64,000 bases of DNA from Trematomus loennbergii (GCA_012861695.1 JAAOOA010000006.1:28439811-28503810); one strand, 5' to 3'. Counted from the first letter of the stretch, positions 10,641 through 22,795 are shown. Program-made: numbers and translations. The notes: generated by a model not told the origin, from the letters alone.

Positions 10641-12221
10641 TAGTCATCCTGAAACACCACCATATACTAAAGTGGGAGCTATAAATGAAAAAGGTGAAGT
10701 TATCCCCCTGCCTTGTAAATGTATAAAACCTATACAAAATACATTACATTTGTTAAAATTGCAGTTCATGTATTCTGTAACTTTTACTCTTTGCAAAGTC
10801 ATCCTGCATCAGTATTGGAGCCTGACCAGCCAGTTTGGTAGTTGTGATGGGAAATATGGAGCAGCTAGGTAATATGTAGTCAATGTGGCCTCACGTGTTA
10901 CAGTATGTTATGTAAGTCACCTGTGAGAGGTCAAGAGTCGGGTGATCCAGAACAGCCCCTGACCCAGAGCCAGGGGAAGGCAAAGTCACAGAGCCACTTA
11001 CCTAATGTTCACTAACCATGTCATATTTTTTATTCTAAGAAATGTCCATATCTATAATGAATTATAAACAATGATAGAATGCTATAAAATACTAGTTATA
11101 AGCACTGATGAATATTCGTAATGCTGGGCCCTCTGCCGTTTGTTTACCAGGCCCACGTGGGTGGAGTGTGCAGTCAACATGACGGTGCACTACACCCTGC
11201 AACACCATCCAACTCCTACACCTTTCCCTACAAACTACGTTTGCGCGTTCTCGTGAAGGGTCCGCCACATTAAGTGCCGTTCCAAACTAATGAGTGTGGG
11301 GTGGGGGTGGCTTAACAGGCCCTCCAACAGCGAGTCTGCCCTACCTGAACATGTGCCAGCTGTTTGTGCTATCATGTACAAATAGTTCCATGCAAACATT
11401 TACTTATAAACAGCGCAAAAAAAAGAGACATTTGATATTATTATACTGATTTTAACTTGAAGGTTACATTTTATTCTTATTTGTATACCCGTGTCTAGTC
11501 TAGAAAACAGTAGAATTGTTCATTAGTTTGTAAAGCTGTGTTTATTTACAGGGACTGTTGCAGAAACCGAGCACCTCATAGACATCAGATTTCAACAAAA
11601 AGAGTTACACATTTTTCTGTAATTTTTCTGTATTTTTTGTCCGAAATATGCTGACTTTGCTTTGTTATGAAAATGTAAGACATTTCCTGTTCCTGTCGAA
11701 GAGAGGGGAGTTTGTCCAAAAGCTTGTCTTGGCAGGGTGAAGGGGTCAGTTTGGAATTCGGCCATCGATTAGGAGCTCTTTTTTGTAATGAATTTGAAGG
11801 TGGTGAAATCAAGAGCATATGGCATTGCCTTCAGTTCTGATTTGAACAATCACAGCACCCAGAACCACCAGTTTGTTAACGGGGATTCTCCTTTTCTTTT
11901 GGCAAGAGTTTTTGGTCCTTAGCAGCTGCCAGTAAGAGCTTTAATTGTTCAAATAGTTACCTTAATTCTATCATGGTGTGAATCTGTGTTGTTGGGTGAA
12001 TTCATGCCAAAACCTTCTCAATCTGGTGAATTTTAAGATGTGTAACAAGTATGATTCAAAGATCATGTTTGTCGCAATGTGTGATCGTTTTTCTGGTGTT
12101 TTTTTGGAAACTTATATTATGTTTAGAGAGCAGATACAAAGCTGTCACTTCAAATGTAACCATTATTTGCTGATGATTAAAGCATATGTACAAATGTTAA
12201 TTGCTGATTATATTTAGCCTA

Positions 12222-12643
12222 TAGTGATGTGACGTTCACGAACGATCCGATTCTTTGGAACGGCTGTTTGGTACGAACAAAGGGAACCGAGTCCTACTTG
12301 GTGAGAGCCGTTCTTTTTATCGTTGGTTCACTGCCTGCCATTAATCCACTCGCCTTTAAAGGAACTTGCTTTCCTGAATAAAAAATGTGCCATAGATCAT
12401 GGCATAACGCAAGCTGCTTGAGTAGGAGTTTGGCTGCCTGAGAGATGTAGCAAGTTAATCATTTTCTGTGAGTAAAAGTAGATTTCTGGCAATACAGTCA
12501 ATCATTATCCTGGTGATTATTTCGCAGATAAACCTATTAACCCCGCCCCCTTAAAAAAAAAAACGTCTCTTTTGAACGGCTCTCGGAAAGGAACGGAGCC
12601 ATAAGATCCGGCTCCCTTCAAAGAGCCGTAATTCCCATCACTA
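12222..12643 (+). mobile_element. hAT MITE with 8-bp target duplication (422 bp)
   Basis: The ends TAGTGATGTGACG and TTCCCATCACTA are inverted over about 8-10 bp. A perfect 8-bp duplication, TTAGCCTA, is present at 12214-12221 and 12644-12651. Eight-base duplications are the hAT hallmark. There is no coding capacity. Repeated AACGG/GAGCCG blocks near both ends may be sub-terminal transposase binding sites (inference). Confidence 0.85.
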
Positions 12644-12651
12644 TTAGCCTA

Positions 12652-13888
12652 AGGCTCAATGTAATATTTAGGATATTTTGATTGGTAGGGGGTTGCACAG
12701 TCTGCCATTACACCAGCTATTACAAATATTCCTCATCCTTTAACAGCTTTCATACGTGTGTGAGCCACTGTACCGCCGTCACGCTGCTCTGTGTCCGTCA
12801 GCAGGGATCTGTGGTACATCTACGCAGACAGTACTCTGCCTCGTGGTCTCTGTGTCATCCTGCCGGAAAACCGTTATGTGTCATGACACGTTCTTAATGA
12901 TGGCTAGTGTTACGTATGTATTGAAAAGGAGCACTCCCAACGATAAAAGCCCACTGGTTTCACAACTACTTCAAAGTGAGAAAAACAATTAATGTTATAC
13001 AAACTGTCCCATTGAATGACACTTTGTTCCCTTTTCACTATGTTTTGAAGCAGATTTAATTGTTGAAAAAAATCTGTTATAACATGAAAATAAACCCAAT
13101 CATGTATTTAAAGATGTGCTTTTCTTTGTGCATAAACATTTATTCTAACACTTGTTCTCCCTTTTATTTTAATAACAGTTTTTTAAACATGGAAATTCCC
13201 TAAAGCACAATCAACAGTATCTCCTCCAAATGACTCATTTTGAACATACTAATGAACCTGTAGCTTTTCCATTGCTGCCTGTTCGGTACCATGTAACACT
13301 GTGACAATGAGAATCTATTACCATTATGTGCCCAGTAGGAGGCAACATTGCCTATGCCTTTATCAAGCAGAATGATGCAACTTTTTCCACTCCTGGGTAA
13401 ACTTCATCTATTATATGTGGCATGGTCTATAACCCCTGAGGCAAATTTAAAAAGAGCAATAGATTAAAAACCTTTATAAAATGGCAGTCTTTCTGACTTA
13501 GACTGATGTCAGGTATATTTGGCCACATTGTCAAAATAGAGGAGTTACATAAAGTAAGCTGTTTCATTATGCTTGTCTTACAATGGTTTGATTAAAGCAA
13601 GTCTGAGATTTTATCTGCGAAACAAAAGCAGAAGTCTCTAAATTGACACATTCAGGACTTTAACTAATACATACTTTAAGTCTATGTTGCCAATATGAGT
13701 GAACACCTATTGTTTATGACTTTTAGCAATAGAAATCCAGCCCATGTTTATGTTTTTCGTCCAAGGAGGTGTTTTGGTGACCAGAGTCAGATTTAAATAT
13801 GGACCTTCTCTGCAGCCCGGGGCTTTCATGAGAGGTGAAGAGGAGAGGTGAGGAGCTTTGTTCCTGTCGTCGGGCGGATGTGTTGGCT
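12652..13888. other. Downstream of the coiled-coil gene, probable 3' UTR and flank
   Basis: This lies 3' of the stop codon at 13889-13891 on the minus strand. TTTATT, the complement of the AATAAA polyadenylation signal, occurs around 13138 and 13160, so a UTR of up to about 750 nt is possible. No other gene is recognised. Confidence 0.4.
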
Positions 13889-14021
13889 TCATCCTGAGCT
13901 GGAGGGCCAGGCAATACTGGAGAGGTCTACAGAGGGCCTCGAGTCCAAAAGAGTGTCCCTGATCTGCTGGTTCTCCCGGGTCGCTGCCTGCCACACCACC
14001 TCCAACTCTTCCTCTATTTCC
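13889..14021 (-). CDS. Terminal coding exon of an unrecognised coiled-coil protein
   Basis: The acceptor CTCCTCCAG ends at 14022. The first base completes a codon (phase 2), matching the phase 2 donor of the exon at 53331-53479. It encodes EIEEELEVVWQAATRENQQ and RDTLLDSRPSVDL, a charged heptad-like coiled-coil continuation, then stops. The acidic, glutamine-rich helix suggests a centrosomal or cytoskeletal coiled-coil protein, but I cannot name it. If one extra base were present in the data near 13900-13920, the frame would instead run to a stop at 13723-13725 with a plausible hydrophilic tail ending in LDEKHKHGLDFYC. Given the indels elsewhere in this window, that is a serious alternative. 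Confidence 0.6.
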
Positions 14022-16017
14022 CTGGAGGAGACAAGAGAGGAGAGAAGACAAGGAAGCCAGTCAGGCGAGCCGATACAATGACTTACATATACATCAAAAC
14101 ACAACAAACTTCTGGAAATGTAATTCAACCAGAAAGGCAGAGCATAATACAAAAAAGTGAAGGCTGAAAAACTAAAATGGACCTAAATGATTTAAAAGAA
14201 AAAACAATCTGGTGATCCATTTTCTAAGTCTGTTCTTAATTGTTTCTACTCCTTGGGTTATTGTTATGAGCAGGATAAAAAAGATGTTGGCCAACAGGAG
14301 CAAATGCGCAACAACGGCCCCAAACATTTCCATTAAGAGAAACGCGCGGAGTTTAAAAAGAGTGCAAGTTAAAAACACAAATGTGCCAAATCAGTTGCAA
14401 ATGAAGAAAAATCTTCACCAACTTCACAACACATGGGCAGCATTTAGAAAACATTAACCAGCTTGATGAAACATGACAGCGTTTACTGAAACAACGCATT
14501 ATAAAGTCTGTGTTTTTGAAAGTAAAAATGTAAGCTTTGTCGTCTTATTTGAACAATTCGTTTACATGATTATTGCAGATCTGCTGTCACCTAGCTAACA
14601 TAGTCATATTAAATATACTGACAAAACACTTAAAAGGCTAACTGTTTCCAGGGACATTTGAGTTTTCCTTCAGGATCCTTTTTCCTGATGTACTACTCAC
14701 TTTTGCCTCATGTGGCTAGAAAGTTCACCTGCTAAAAACGATTCCAGGGGAAAGTCAGGGGAAAACACTTTATTACATACCAAACCTTTTTCTCATTTGC
14801 TTCTCTGGGCTTTACGTACAGTAAATAAATGAAATACAGAAGAATAAAAAAACGTAGACTGAGTTAGCCCAACACATTAAAGGCAAGTGTGTGTTGGAGT
14901 TAGGAAAGGTGGAAAACAGGTGACATGTGGTGGTAATGAAGCTCATTCATACATCACTGTGACTGCAGTGTGATCAGGCTGACCACAGGAAGACCAACTG
15001 TTCATCCCTACTTTCTTAAGGAGTGCAATAATCTTCAGCGGATTCCTTCGAATGCATCATGACCAGTGTCACAGTATCTGCTAAATCTGCTGTGCGACCG
15101 CCAGCACCATCATGTCTACAGCAGACAATGGTGACACCCGGGACACACACTGCAGCAGCTCCCAAAGCTTCTTTTCAAACTTGTATCTACATTGTGCAGA
15201 ACAAGATTAAGTCTCCAACACTTTTCTTATCCAAAAACACTGGGCTGCTGCTGGGAATACAATTGCATGCATCATCTCCTTTCCAATTATTTCTAAAGTA
15301 GCGCCTGAAGCAAATGCTTTGGCATAACAAAGAAAGCAATGATCCACAGTGATATAGCCCTTCCACTCATACCATAATGATGTCCATGGGAGATGTGTAT
15401 AACTTCAGCAGAGCATTTCCAAGGAGATCTTTTTTCTTGTTATGTGTTGTCACAAAGACTGTAATCTTGAAAAACTGGATTGGTTTTTCTCAGAAACTCT
15501 AAAAAGAATGGATCACTGAAGCTATAGAAATGATTAAGCTGGACAAGGTAGATTCCAGACTGCAAAATAATGAGACAGAATCTGCTGAATAATGGATGAC
15601 TGTAGGAAAGTACTTAATGTCACTATTAAAATGAAAAAGGGGAAGACAAAAGAGAAGAAAATAATTAGAAAAAAAGAAACTAAAACTGCCTTTTTAAGTC
15701 AGTGCTGCTCTACAGTATTAATAATGCATGCTACCTGTGCTTTGAGATGAAAGTATATTGAGAATTTAAGGAAAGTAACACAGATGATTTTTTGGCAAAA
15801 GGTTGGTTAACATCTTGGATTGGAAGGGGTTTTAAATGGCAGGAATTTTTTTTATGTTTATTCATTGTTCAAGTTGTTTGTTTCACTGTTTGTAATTTGT
15901 GAGTCAATATTAAAGGGGGGAAAAGTAGTGCCTGAAGCATTGCGTTGTTATTGAAAAAGAATAAGGCCCAAAGCAGCAATGGACTTCAGAATGGTTGTAG
16001 TTGGTTTAGTTACATTT

Positions 16018-16210
16018 CACTGTGTTTTTCGCGGGAAGGGGGGGGGTTGCTGAGGGGGCTGCAGCAGCCCCATCTGCGAGGCTCCACTAGCACCCGCATC
16101 CCCCCCCCCCGCACCCCCAAACGCGGCGCACCTACAGTGTAAGCGCGCCAGTTTTGCCGCGCTGCGAGGCTCCACTAGCACCCCCCCCCCCCAGCGCGTC
16201 ACATTTTCAC
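16018..16210 (+). repeat. GC-rich patch with C/G runs and a duplicated block
   Basis: Runs of 9-12 G or C flank a block, CTGCGAGGCTCCACTAGCAC, that occurs twice about 88 bp apart (near 16075 and 16163). It is strongly GC-rich against AT-rich surroundings and has potential to form G-quadruplexes. Function unknown. Confidence 0.6.
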
Positions 16211-16242
16211 CGCTAAAAGAGTGTGTGTGTGTGAGGAGCTCC

Positions 16243-16339
16243 ACGGATTGGTCCATTTGGAGCAGGTATTTTCTGTGTTAGAGTTTTACTCGCAATAGGG
16301 TGTACTTTGAGGGTTTGTGACTTTGCAGACCGTTTACAT
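16243..16339 (-). mobile_element. MITE M2, left part (split by a hAT)
   Basis: This piece and 19556-19645 together match, in reverse orientation, the fragment at 22796-22902 (shared AGGGTGTACTTTGAGG and GTTTACATGCATAAAAACC blocks). The host MITE was interrupted at GTTTACAT by the hAT element at 16340-19555. Confidence 0.7.
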
Positions 16340-17201
16340 CAGGGGTGGGGAACGTTTTTCCTCTCAAGGGCCATTTCAATTTTTCAACATCCTCCGAGGG
16401 CCGTACAAATTATTGACCTCTGCTTAAAAATACTAAAATCACAGCCCATTCATTTGGCCTTTCTTTCATGCTGTGCAAAGAAAAAGCAACCTCTTAATCC
16501 AGATATCTCACCATGACTCGCGCATGCATCACGTGCACAGTTGTGGCATGACCCCAAAACAGAAAGATATGGACACAAGATGTGTGCAAATGTATTTAGT
16601 TTCCTATCATGTGAACATGATTTAAGTGGGGGGGGGACACACCTAACCTCCTCTAGGGGAGTCCGGGGGGCATGCTCCCCCGGGAAGATTTTTTTTTAAA
16701 TATTGAAGTTAAAAGCATCAATCTGGTGCACTTTGAGAGCAACATTAGGAGATCTATGGATACATCTCTCAACACCCATATGAAACAGAACTGTAAGCAG
16801 ATTTTCTTTATGGATATTTTACAAAACACCCCCCTTTCAAACTGTATTCTTGTTTATTAATAACTTTTTTTTACTGTCATATAGTATTTTATACCTGTTT
16901 ACTTTATTCTCTTATTTTTTTATAACTATAATGATCATATAAAGATGTGCTTTTACCTCACTGGTTGGAGAAAAAGCTTCTTATATTCGTTAGCATAGCT
17001 AGCTAACCAGATGCTAATAACAACAAAGTTATTGACTGTATGATCAGTATGACAGATGAACAGATCGCCACTGGGCTTTCAACTAAGACAAAGCCACGCA
17101 AAAACTGCGGCATGTGTACGGCTCCTTATGGGTAGCCTACTGCAATTTGTGAAGTCCCGGCCCGGAGCCGCGTTCTGGTGCTCTCCGTCAGAACTGCACC
17201 C

Positions 17202-18806
17202 CTGGGTTGCGGTCGAATAGTCCATTTAGCTTAGGAACCTTCCTAACGGAGTGAAATTACCCGGAAGTCCCTCAGTGGCAGCCATGATAAGTGCCGTTCG
17301 AATTCTCTAAATTAAAAGGAAAGGAGGTTTCAAACTTCCTTTATAACCTCCTTTAGCTTAGGAACCACTGGACCTCCCTAACCGAAAGGAGAGGAGAAAA
17401 TGCTGCCCCACAATGCCTTGCGGCCGCCGCATTTGCCGTCACACAACAGTCGGCCGTTCACGGAAACAACCGATTATGAACGAGAAATGATATCATGAAA
17501 GTTACGGTGCTTATTAAGCTTTTTAAAACGTATGTGGTAACTTGCCAAAGTGCTTTGTTTTGAACGTTCATCAGTATTATAATCAAAAAGAGAAATATGA
17601 ACGTTAGTTTTTACTGAAATGATCAAATAAGTCAACATTTCACAGTCTTTACTGAGCTGTGGGGTTTGTTCAACTTTTAAAAGATGTTTGAATGGTGATA
17701 TACACAGTGATAGATGTTAAGGACTAACGTTTATAATAAATACATTTGTATTGATTTTAAGATCTTTTCATACAATCATACGTATTGGGATCATTTGTAT
17801 TAATGTGGACCGGAGGGAGAGGGTGACGAGCATAAGTTTCACTTTCCTTTTTTATTTCAATTCCAACTTTGGTCATGAAGAATATGTTTCTCTGTTGTCC
17901 CCGTTCATAAAGCATAAAACAACAGCATCAGAGCACGGTGCAGAGTCTCAGATGAGTTTACAGTAGTCCCTCGTTCTTATTAAACATCCATGTTGTAGTC
18001 CGCTGTATAGAAAACTGTAGTTTCCATAGTTTCCCCACAGCAGCAGACGCACATTTATGACGTCCGCTGGCGCATCATAAACACGTCGGATAGTGAAAGT
18101 GCAGTCGGATTCTCTAAAGTACCGCAGTCTCTTCTCCTAAATCCTTTTGAAGTCTCCTATCCACTATCCCTTAACCCCATGACGTTTCACTCAGAGGTCA
18201 AGGGATAGACGATAGGGTTAGAACCAAGCCCCCAGGAAGTGCGCCGGACTCTGATGAAAATATTCGTGCTGGCCAAACGGCGGTACTACACTTCCTTTTG
18301 GTTGCCAGGCCCGGAAACACTTTTTCCCATTGACTTACATGGGGAAAGAGTGGTCTGTAAATCGTTGGATAATTTTTTTTAAACGAAATAAACTACCCAG
18401 TATGAACACTTGTATAGCCCTTATTAAAAACATTCGTTCCTCAAGTTGTAAAATGTGCTAATAACGTTATTCTGAGAGTTATTTCCCTCTGCATTATGAA
18501 CGCGCATCTAACCCACGGGACCGCGCCGCCCGGCACGTTCATGTTACGTGTTCAGCACTACATGCGTTTATCTTTACCCATGGATGCACAATAAGAACGG
18601 ACCCATATCGCCTTACTGCCAGCCCACGGAGCTGTAATAATGGATATATTGCACATGTTTGCTGTAATTCATCATTTGTAAAATATTATACTACATGGGC
18701 TGTATGATTAAATCTTGTACCGTAAATGTTGTATTAAATAAGTTAATATTACCGACGTAGATTAACGTCCCTGTAGCTTCTTATTGCACTAAGAATCTTA
18801 TTGCAC

Positions 18807-18847
<41 letters not shown>

Positions 18848-19334
18848 TGCAATAATTCTTTCATGCTAAATGAAGCTCTGTTGCTTGGATATCACTAGAT
18901 CCTGTTACAGCGTAATATAAAAGTACATAACGATTGATGTGTAAATTAGCATAATTACTAGCTAACCGCTAGCTGCTAACTGCCGCCTCGTTAATATCAA
19001 ATCTATCATAACAAACATTACCATGCTGTCATGAACGTTCGGTGCTGTTACGTGTACGCAAATTGACGTGCTTGATGTGAACGAGCATTTTGGGGGGCAT
19101 GGTTAAAGTTGCGCATGCGCTATGAGCGCACATACGGGTACTTCTCAGGCATGCCGGGTAATCTGTGACGTTTCGCTCTCTCAAAAGTTGGGCCATTTTA
19201 TCATCATGCGCGAATGAGCAACTCTCATAGGAATGAATGAGGCCCCGCCTCCCACGCTGTATCCAGTTCTTATTATACATCCATGGTTAGAACTTAGGAG
19301 CTGTTTTTTTGGAGTATTCGACCGCAATCCCTGT
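17202..19334 (+). mobile_element. Nested DNA element with inverted GCGGTCGAATA ends
   Basis: The left end reads CTGGGTTGCGGTCGAATAG; the right end, read on the minus strand, gives CAGGGATTGCGGTCGAATAC. These are about 20-bp imperfect inverted repeats enclosing 2.1 kb. No target duplication was confirmed and no transposase is seen, so the superfamily is open (the CAGGG start hints at hAT). The interior holds a TA microsatellite inside a hairpin near 18790-18855. Confidence 0.6.
18812..18844 (+). repeat. TA microsatellite inside an inverted repeat
   Basis: About 16 TA units, flanked by ATTGCACTG on the left and CAGTGCAAT on the right, so the array sits at the tip of a potential hairpin. Confidence 0.85.
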
Positions 19335-19555
19335 CAGACGGGACATATACCACGTGATGACACGTTAGGCTCGTGTTGTGTTCAAGGACCCTGACCTAAC
19401 CCAAGAAAAACAGGCACTCGCTTGTTTAATTTTTTTGCGGTCTAGATTTCTTACATTTTTTTCTTTTTTGCGTGTGTTTATAAATTACCTGAGGGCCGTA
19501 CCAAATGGTCTCGTGGGCCGTATACGGCCCGGGGGCCGGAGGTTCCCCACCCCTG

Positions 19556-19645
19556 GTTTACATGCATAAAAACCTTCATAACACACAAGGGGACGGGTAA
19601 TAACCGAAAAAGCATGACATGGGACCCTCTATGAAGGCAGGATTA
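19556..19645 (-). mobile_element. MITE M2, right part (after the hAT insertion)
   Basis: Continuation of the MITE begun at 16243-16339. It starts with the duplicated GTTTACAT and ends near GCATGACATGGGACCCTC, similar to the AAAGGAGAGGTGTCATGC end of the copy at 22796. Confidence 0.65.
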
Positions 19646-19874
19646 CAGTAATTAAAAGTTAAAAGGTCTTAATTGTTCTCATCACATCTTTTCACCCTCT
19701 GATTGGTTAGCTGGCCGACTCTGTTGTGATTGGTCAACTGCTTCGAGATGTTCCACGGGCAGGCATTTGGTGTGATCACCATAGCCATATGAGGCCGGAG
19801 GGCTTTTCTTTGCTTCCAGCTGTCAGATTGTAAACAAAGTCACGTGACTGGGGGCAGATGACAGCGCTGACAAG

Positions 19875-20787
19875 AGCCTCATCTCAATACCCCTCCTCTA
19901 CTCCTCGACTCCTCTCTTCCCCTCCTCCGGGACTTGACCCGGAAATCGATCAAGACACGCCATTTTGAAGGATGTCCCAATAGCTGAAATGCACACGGAG
20001 GAGTCGAGGAGGGGTGAGGGAGGAGGGGTGCGGGAGGAGACGAAAGGAGGATACACGAGAGCAGACTACGCGGAAGTGTTTTCACTACTCGCGTATAAAA
20101 GCCCCGCCCCCACCTTCACAGCTGGTCGATTTCAACACAGGAAAACGGAGAACTGGAAGAATGAGTGGAAAAGCGTCACATAAATGTGTATGTGCTCACA
20201 GCACTATGTGCAATTCATTTCTTAAGGTTATACTAACAATTTAAGTCATGTTTAATGATCTTGAACGTCACTAAAACATAGCTATTAAGAAAGCTATTTC
20301 ATAAATGGCTAGATCTTGATAAATAACAATTATTTGTTTTGTTTTGTGTTAAAATATTCAGTAGTTAAATTATTTAAAATGCACAGTCCTGAATGTGGGT
20401 TTGTGGTGAATGTGGGGATCTACAGGACACACATTTTCAGAGTAAAGGCTTTCACATTATTATAATTATAATTTTATTGAAATGTACATTTTACACCACA
20501 ACGGAACACAAAAGCAGGACCAACCATCATACATTGAATTCCTTCAGTGAATTCAGTTAAACCCGATGAGAGGGGATACAGCTGTGCACATGTCATCATT
20601 AACAGACGTCGTTTAAGAGTGACGTTTGAGTGAACGAGGACATCCCAATTAATACCTGAGGACTCCTCTGTCCTCGCGTCACCTCCTCGTGTCTCTCGCT
20701 CGCATCTTACGGAGGCGGAGCTAAGACGCAAGGAAGGGACGCGAGTGAGGGAAAGGAGGAGTCGAGGAGGGGTATTGAGATGAGGCT
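19875..20787 (+). mobile_element. GC-rich MITE with 3-bp duplication (913 bp)
   Basis: The inverted ends AGCCTCATCTCAATACCCCT and its complement extend for about 30 bp with one mismatch. AAG is duplicated at 19872-19874 and 20788-20790. Three-base duplications suggest PIF/Harbinger, but the AAG target is not the usual one. Inner copies of the GGAGTCGAGGAGGGGT block near 20000 are partly inverted repeats of the end. It contains GCGTATAAAAGCC near 20091 with CCCCGCCCCC just downstream. No coding capacity. Confidence 0.8.
20088..20113 (+). promoter_or_regulatory. TATA-box-like site with GC box inside MITE
   Basis: GTATAAAAG is followed closely by CCCCGCCCCC. It resembles a core promoter but no transcript or coding frame downstream supports activity. 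Sequence resemblance only. Confidence 0.3.
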
Positions 20788-21415
20788 AAGGTGTTTTTCC
20801 CGCAGCGAGACGCTACAATACTAATTGTCGGCTTATCATGTTGATTCAGCCACAATAGAAAACAAAAAAAAACTCTCGCTCTCTCCAGAGGGGCAGGTCA
20901 GACAAAAATGGCAAACGGGCTGTTGCCCGGGCAACATTAGCCCATACCTGTGCACGTCCCTGCACTGAAGGGTTTGACAGTTCATTTTGTATTCATTTAA
21001 ATGCACTTTGTAATGTGTCTGGGTCAAATGTGACCAAAACGTAAGATTTTGTTGTTGTTACTTGAAAAGTGAAAAAATAGTATTGCTACAGTACTACCTC
21101 TTTTTGTTACATTGGAGCTCTTTAACTGTTTGCAGGGTTCTTACACCTTTTCCAAAGTCAAATTCAAGCACTTTTCAAGCATTTTCAAGGTGCATTTTCA
21201 AGCTTTTCAAGCATCTTACAGCTGTTGTAAATTACATATTTATATACACATACTTATACTCAAATGATTATTTCCCTACCTCACATTAAATCAGATGTTC
21301 TTTATGCTATAAACAACCAAATGTGTGTTTCATAATAGCATTCTACATGAGGATGAAAAATTAAAAATGTTAGAAAAGAAACTAAGTTTAATATTAGGTT
21401 GGCAGTAAACACAAG

Positions 21416-21910
21416 TCAGAGGTACATGGTGTACTTCTACTCCTCTACAGTTCAGAGGTACATGGTGTACTTCTACTCCTCTACAGTTCAGAGGTACATG
21501 GTGTACTTCTACTCCTCTACAGTTCAGAGGTACATGGTGTACTTTACTCCTCTACAGTTCAGAGGTACATGGTGTACTTCTACTCCTCTACAGTTCAGAG
21601 GTACATGCTGTACTTTTACTCCACTACAGTTCAGAGGTACATGGTGTACTTTACTCCTCTACAGTTCAGAGGTACATGGTGTACTTTTACTCCACTACAG
21701 TTCAGAGGTACATGGTGTACTTCTACTCCTCTACAGTTCAGAGGTACATGGTGTACTTTTACTCCACTACAGTTCAGAGGTACATGGTGTACTTCTACTC
21801 CTCTACAGTTCAGAGGTACATGGTGTACTTCTATCCTCTACAGTTCAGAGGTACATGGTGTACTTTTACTCCACTACAGTTCAGAGGTACATGGTGTACT
21901 TTTCCTCCAC
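21416..21910 (+). repeat. 36-bp minisatellite, about 14 copies
   Basis: The unit is about GAGGTACATGGTGTACTT plus CTACTCCTCTACAGTTCA, with 35-bp variants and CTCC/CCAC substitutions between copies. Because 36 is a multiple of three, several frames stay open across the array and give spurious 12-residue peptide repeats. The unit resembles the TTTTACTCCACTAC and AGAGGTA part of a widespread fish dispersed repeat, and TTAGTTACTTTACAGATG follows the array. It therefore probably arose by local expansion of a fragment of that repeat. Confidence 0.9.
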
Positions 21911-22100
21911 TCCATGTATTTAATACCTTTAGTTACTTTACAGATGTGGATGAATGATGTGAAATCTAATCAAGTGTTAAATCAGACTTTAGTTCCACCT
22001 GGAGTAAATTCACAAGCTACCCTGCAGTATACAAAGTCATTCAAACTAGCTGCACCAGTACCAGCTTTGAGAACACTTTCATGATCAATCATTAAAAACA

Positions 22101-22305
<205 letters not shown>

Positions 22306-22310
22306 TATTA

Positions 22311-22378
22311 ACATGTATGAAAACCTATAGAACACACTACAGGAAAGGGAAACCCCAAAACACATTATAGGGACGCTT
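22311..22378 (+). mobile_element. Fragment of the MITE family seen at 60297-60652
   Basis: It shares AACACACTACAGGAAAGGGAAA and adjoining bases with the right end of the element at 60297-60652, and ends near a TTAA. The rest of the element is absent and the TC array abuts it. Confidence 0.6.
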
Positions 22379-22795
22379 TTAAATCAAAACCTTGTGATGC
22401 AACATACCATCTTGCTATACATTTATCCAGTGATGCCAAAATGTGAAAACTCTACTTTCTATCCAAGCACACAGAAAACGATTCACTCAGTTGTATTACG
22501 TGTTGGAATTAATCTAAGTAAATTGTATGTTTTGAAGTGTGTGTGTGTGTCTGTACTGGCAAACAGCACTACATTATGTATTATGTAATCAAATGTGTTA
22601 CTGTCATGTAAAACAAGTTTTAGCACTGAGAACTAGCAATCTTACTAATGGGCAGCCTGTGTGCCAAGTATCTGACACATTCTACGACTGGCTTCTAGTA
22701 TGTTACTTATCCAAGTGTGATGACTATTGCTACAGGGGTGAAAAAAACTGAGAAGAGTAAAACAAAATATACTACTTAACTATGGTCCTTACTTA

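Larger units (their letters stand above)
6675..12213. other. Region upstream of abcc12-like gene, mostly unannotated
   Basis: AT-rich sequence holding dispersed-repeat fragments at about 7300-7528, 10070-10115 and 10207-10640 and a short AAC microsatellite (9987-10015). No convincing coding exon is seen. It could contain 5' non-coding exons of the abcc12-like gene. Confidence 0.5.
16340..19555 (+). mobile_element. Non-autonomous hAT element, 3216 bp, with nested insertion
   Basis: The ends CAGGGGTGGGGAAC and GTTCCCCACCCCTG are perfect 14-bp inverted repeats of hAT (Charlie-like) type. GTTTACAT is duplicated at 16332-16339 and 19556-19563 (8 bp). No intact transposase frame is seen. A short region at 17049-17160 is also found, inverted, at 23150-23265 in another hAT fragment, which suggests shared hAT internal sequence. 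Most of the interior is a second element (17202-19334). Confidence 0.9.

Noticed and set aside
10267..10737. Hydrophobic minus-strand frames that look like membrane proteins
   Set aside because: They come from translating a purine-rich repeat antisense, which yields Leu/Phe/Ser/Val-rich peptides.
21416..21910. CRISPR-like array
   Set aside because: Units are directly adjacent with no unique spacers, and the genome is eukaryotic.
21399..22084. Three overlapping repeat proteins with 12-residue units
   Set aside because: The minisatellite period is a multiple of three, so frames stay open by chance; there is no start context, splice sites or family similarity.
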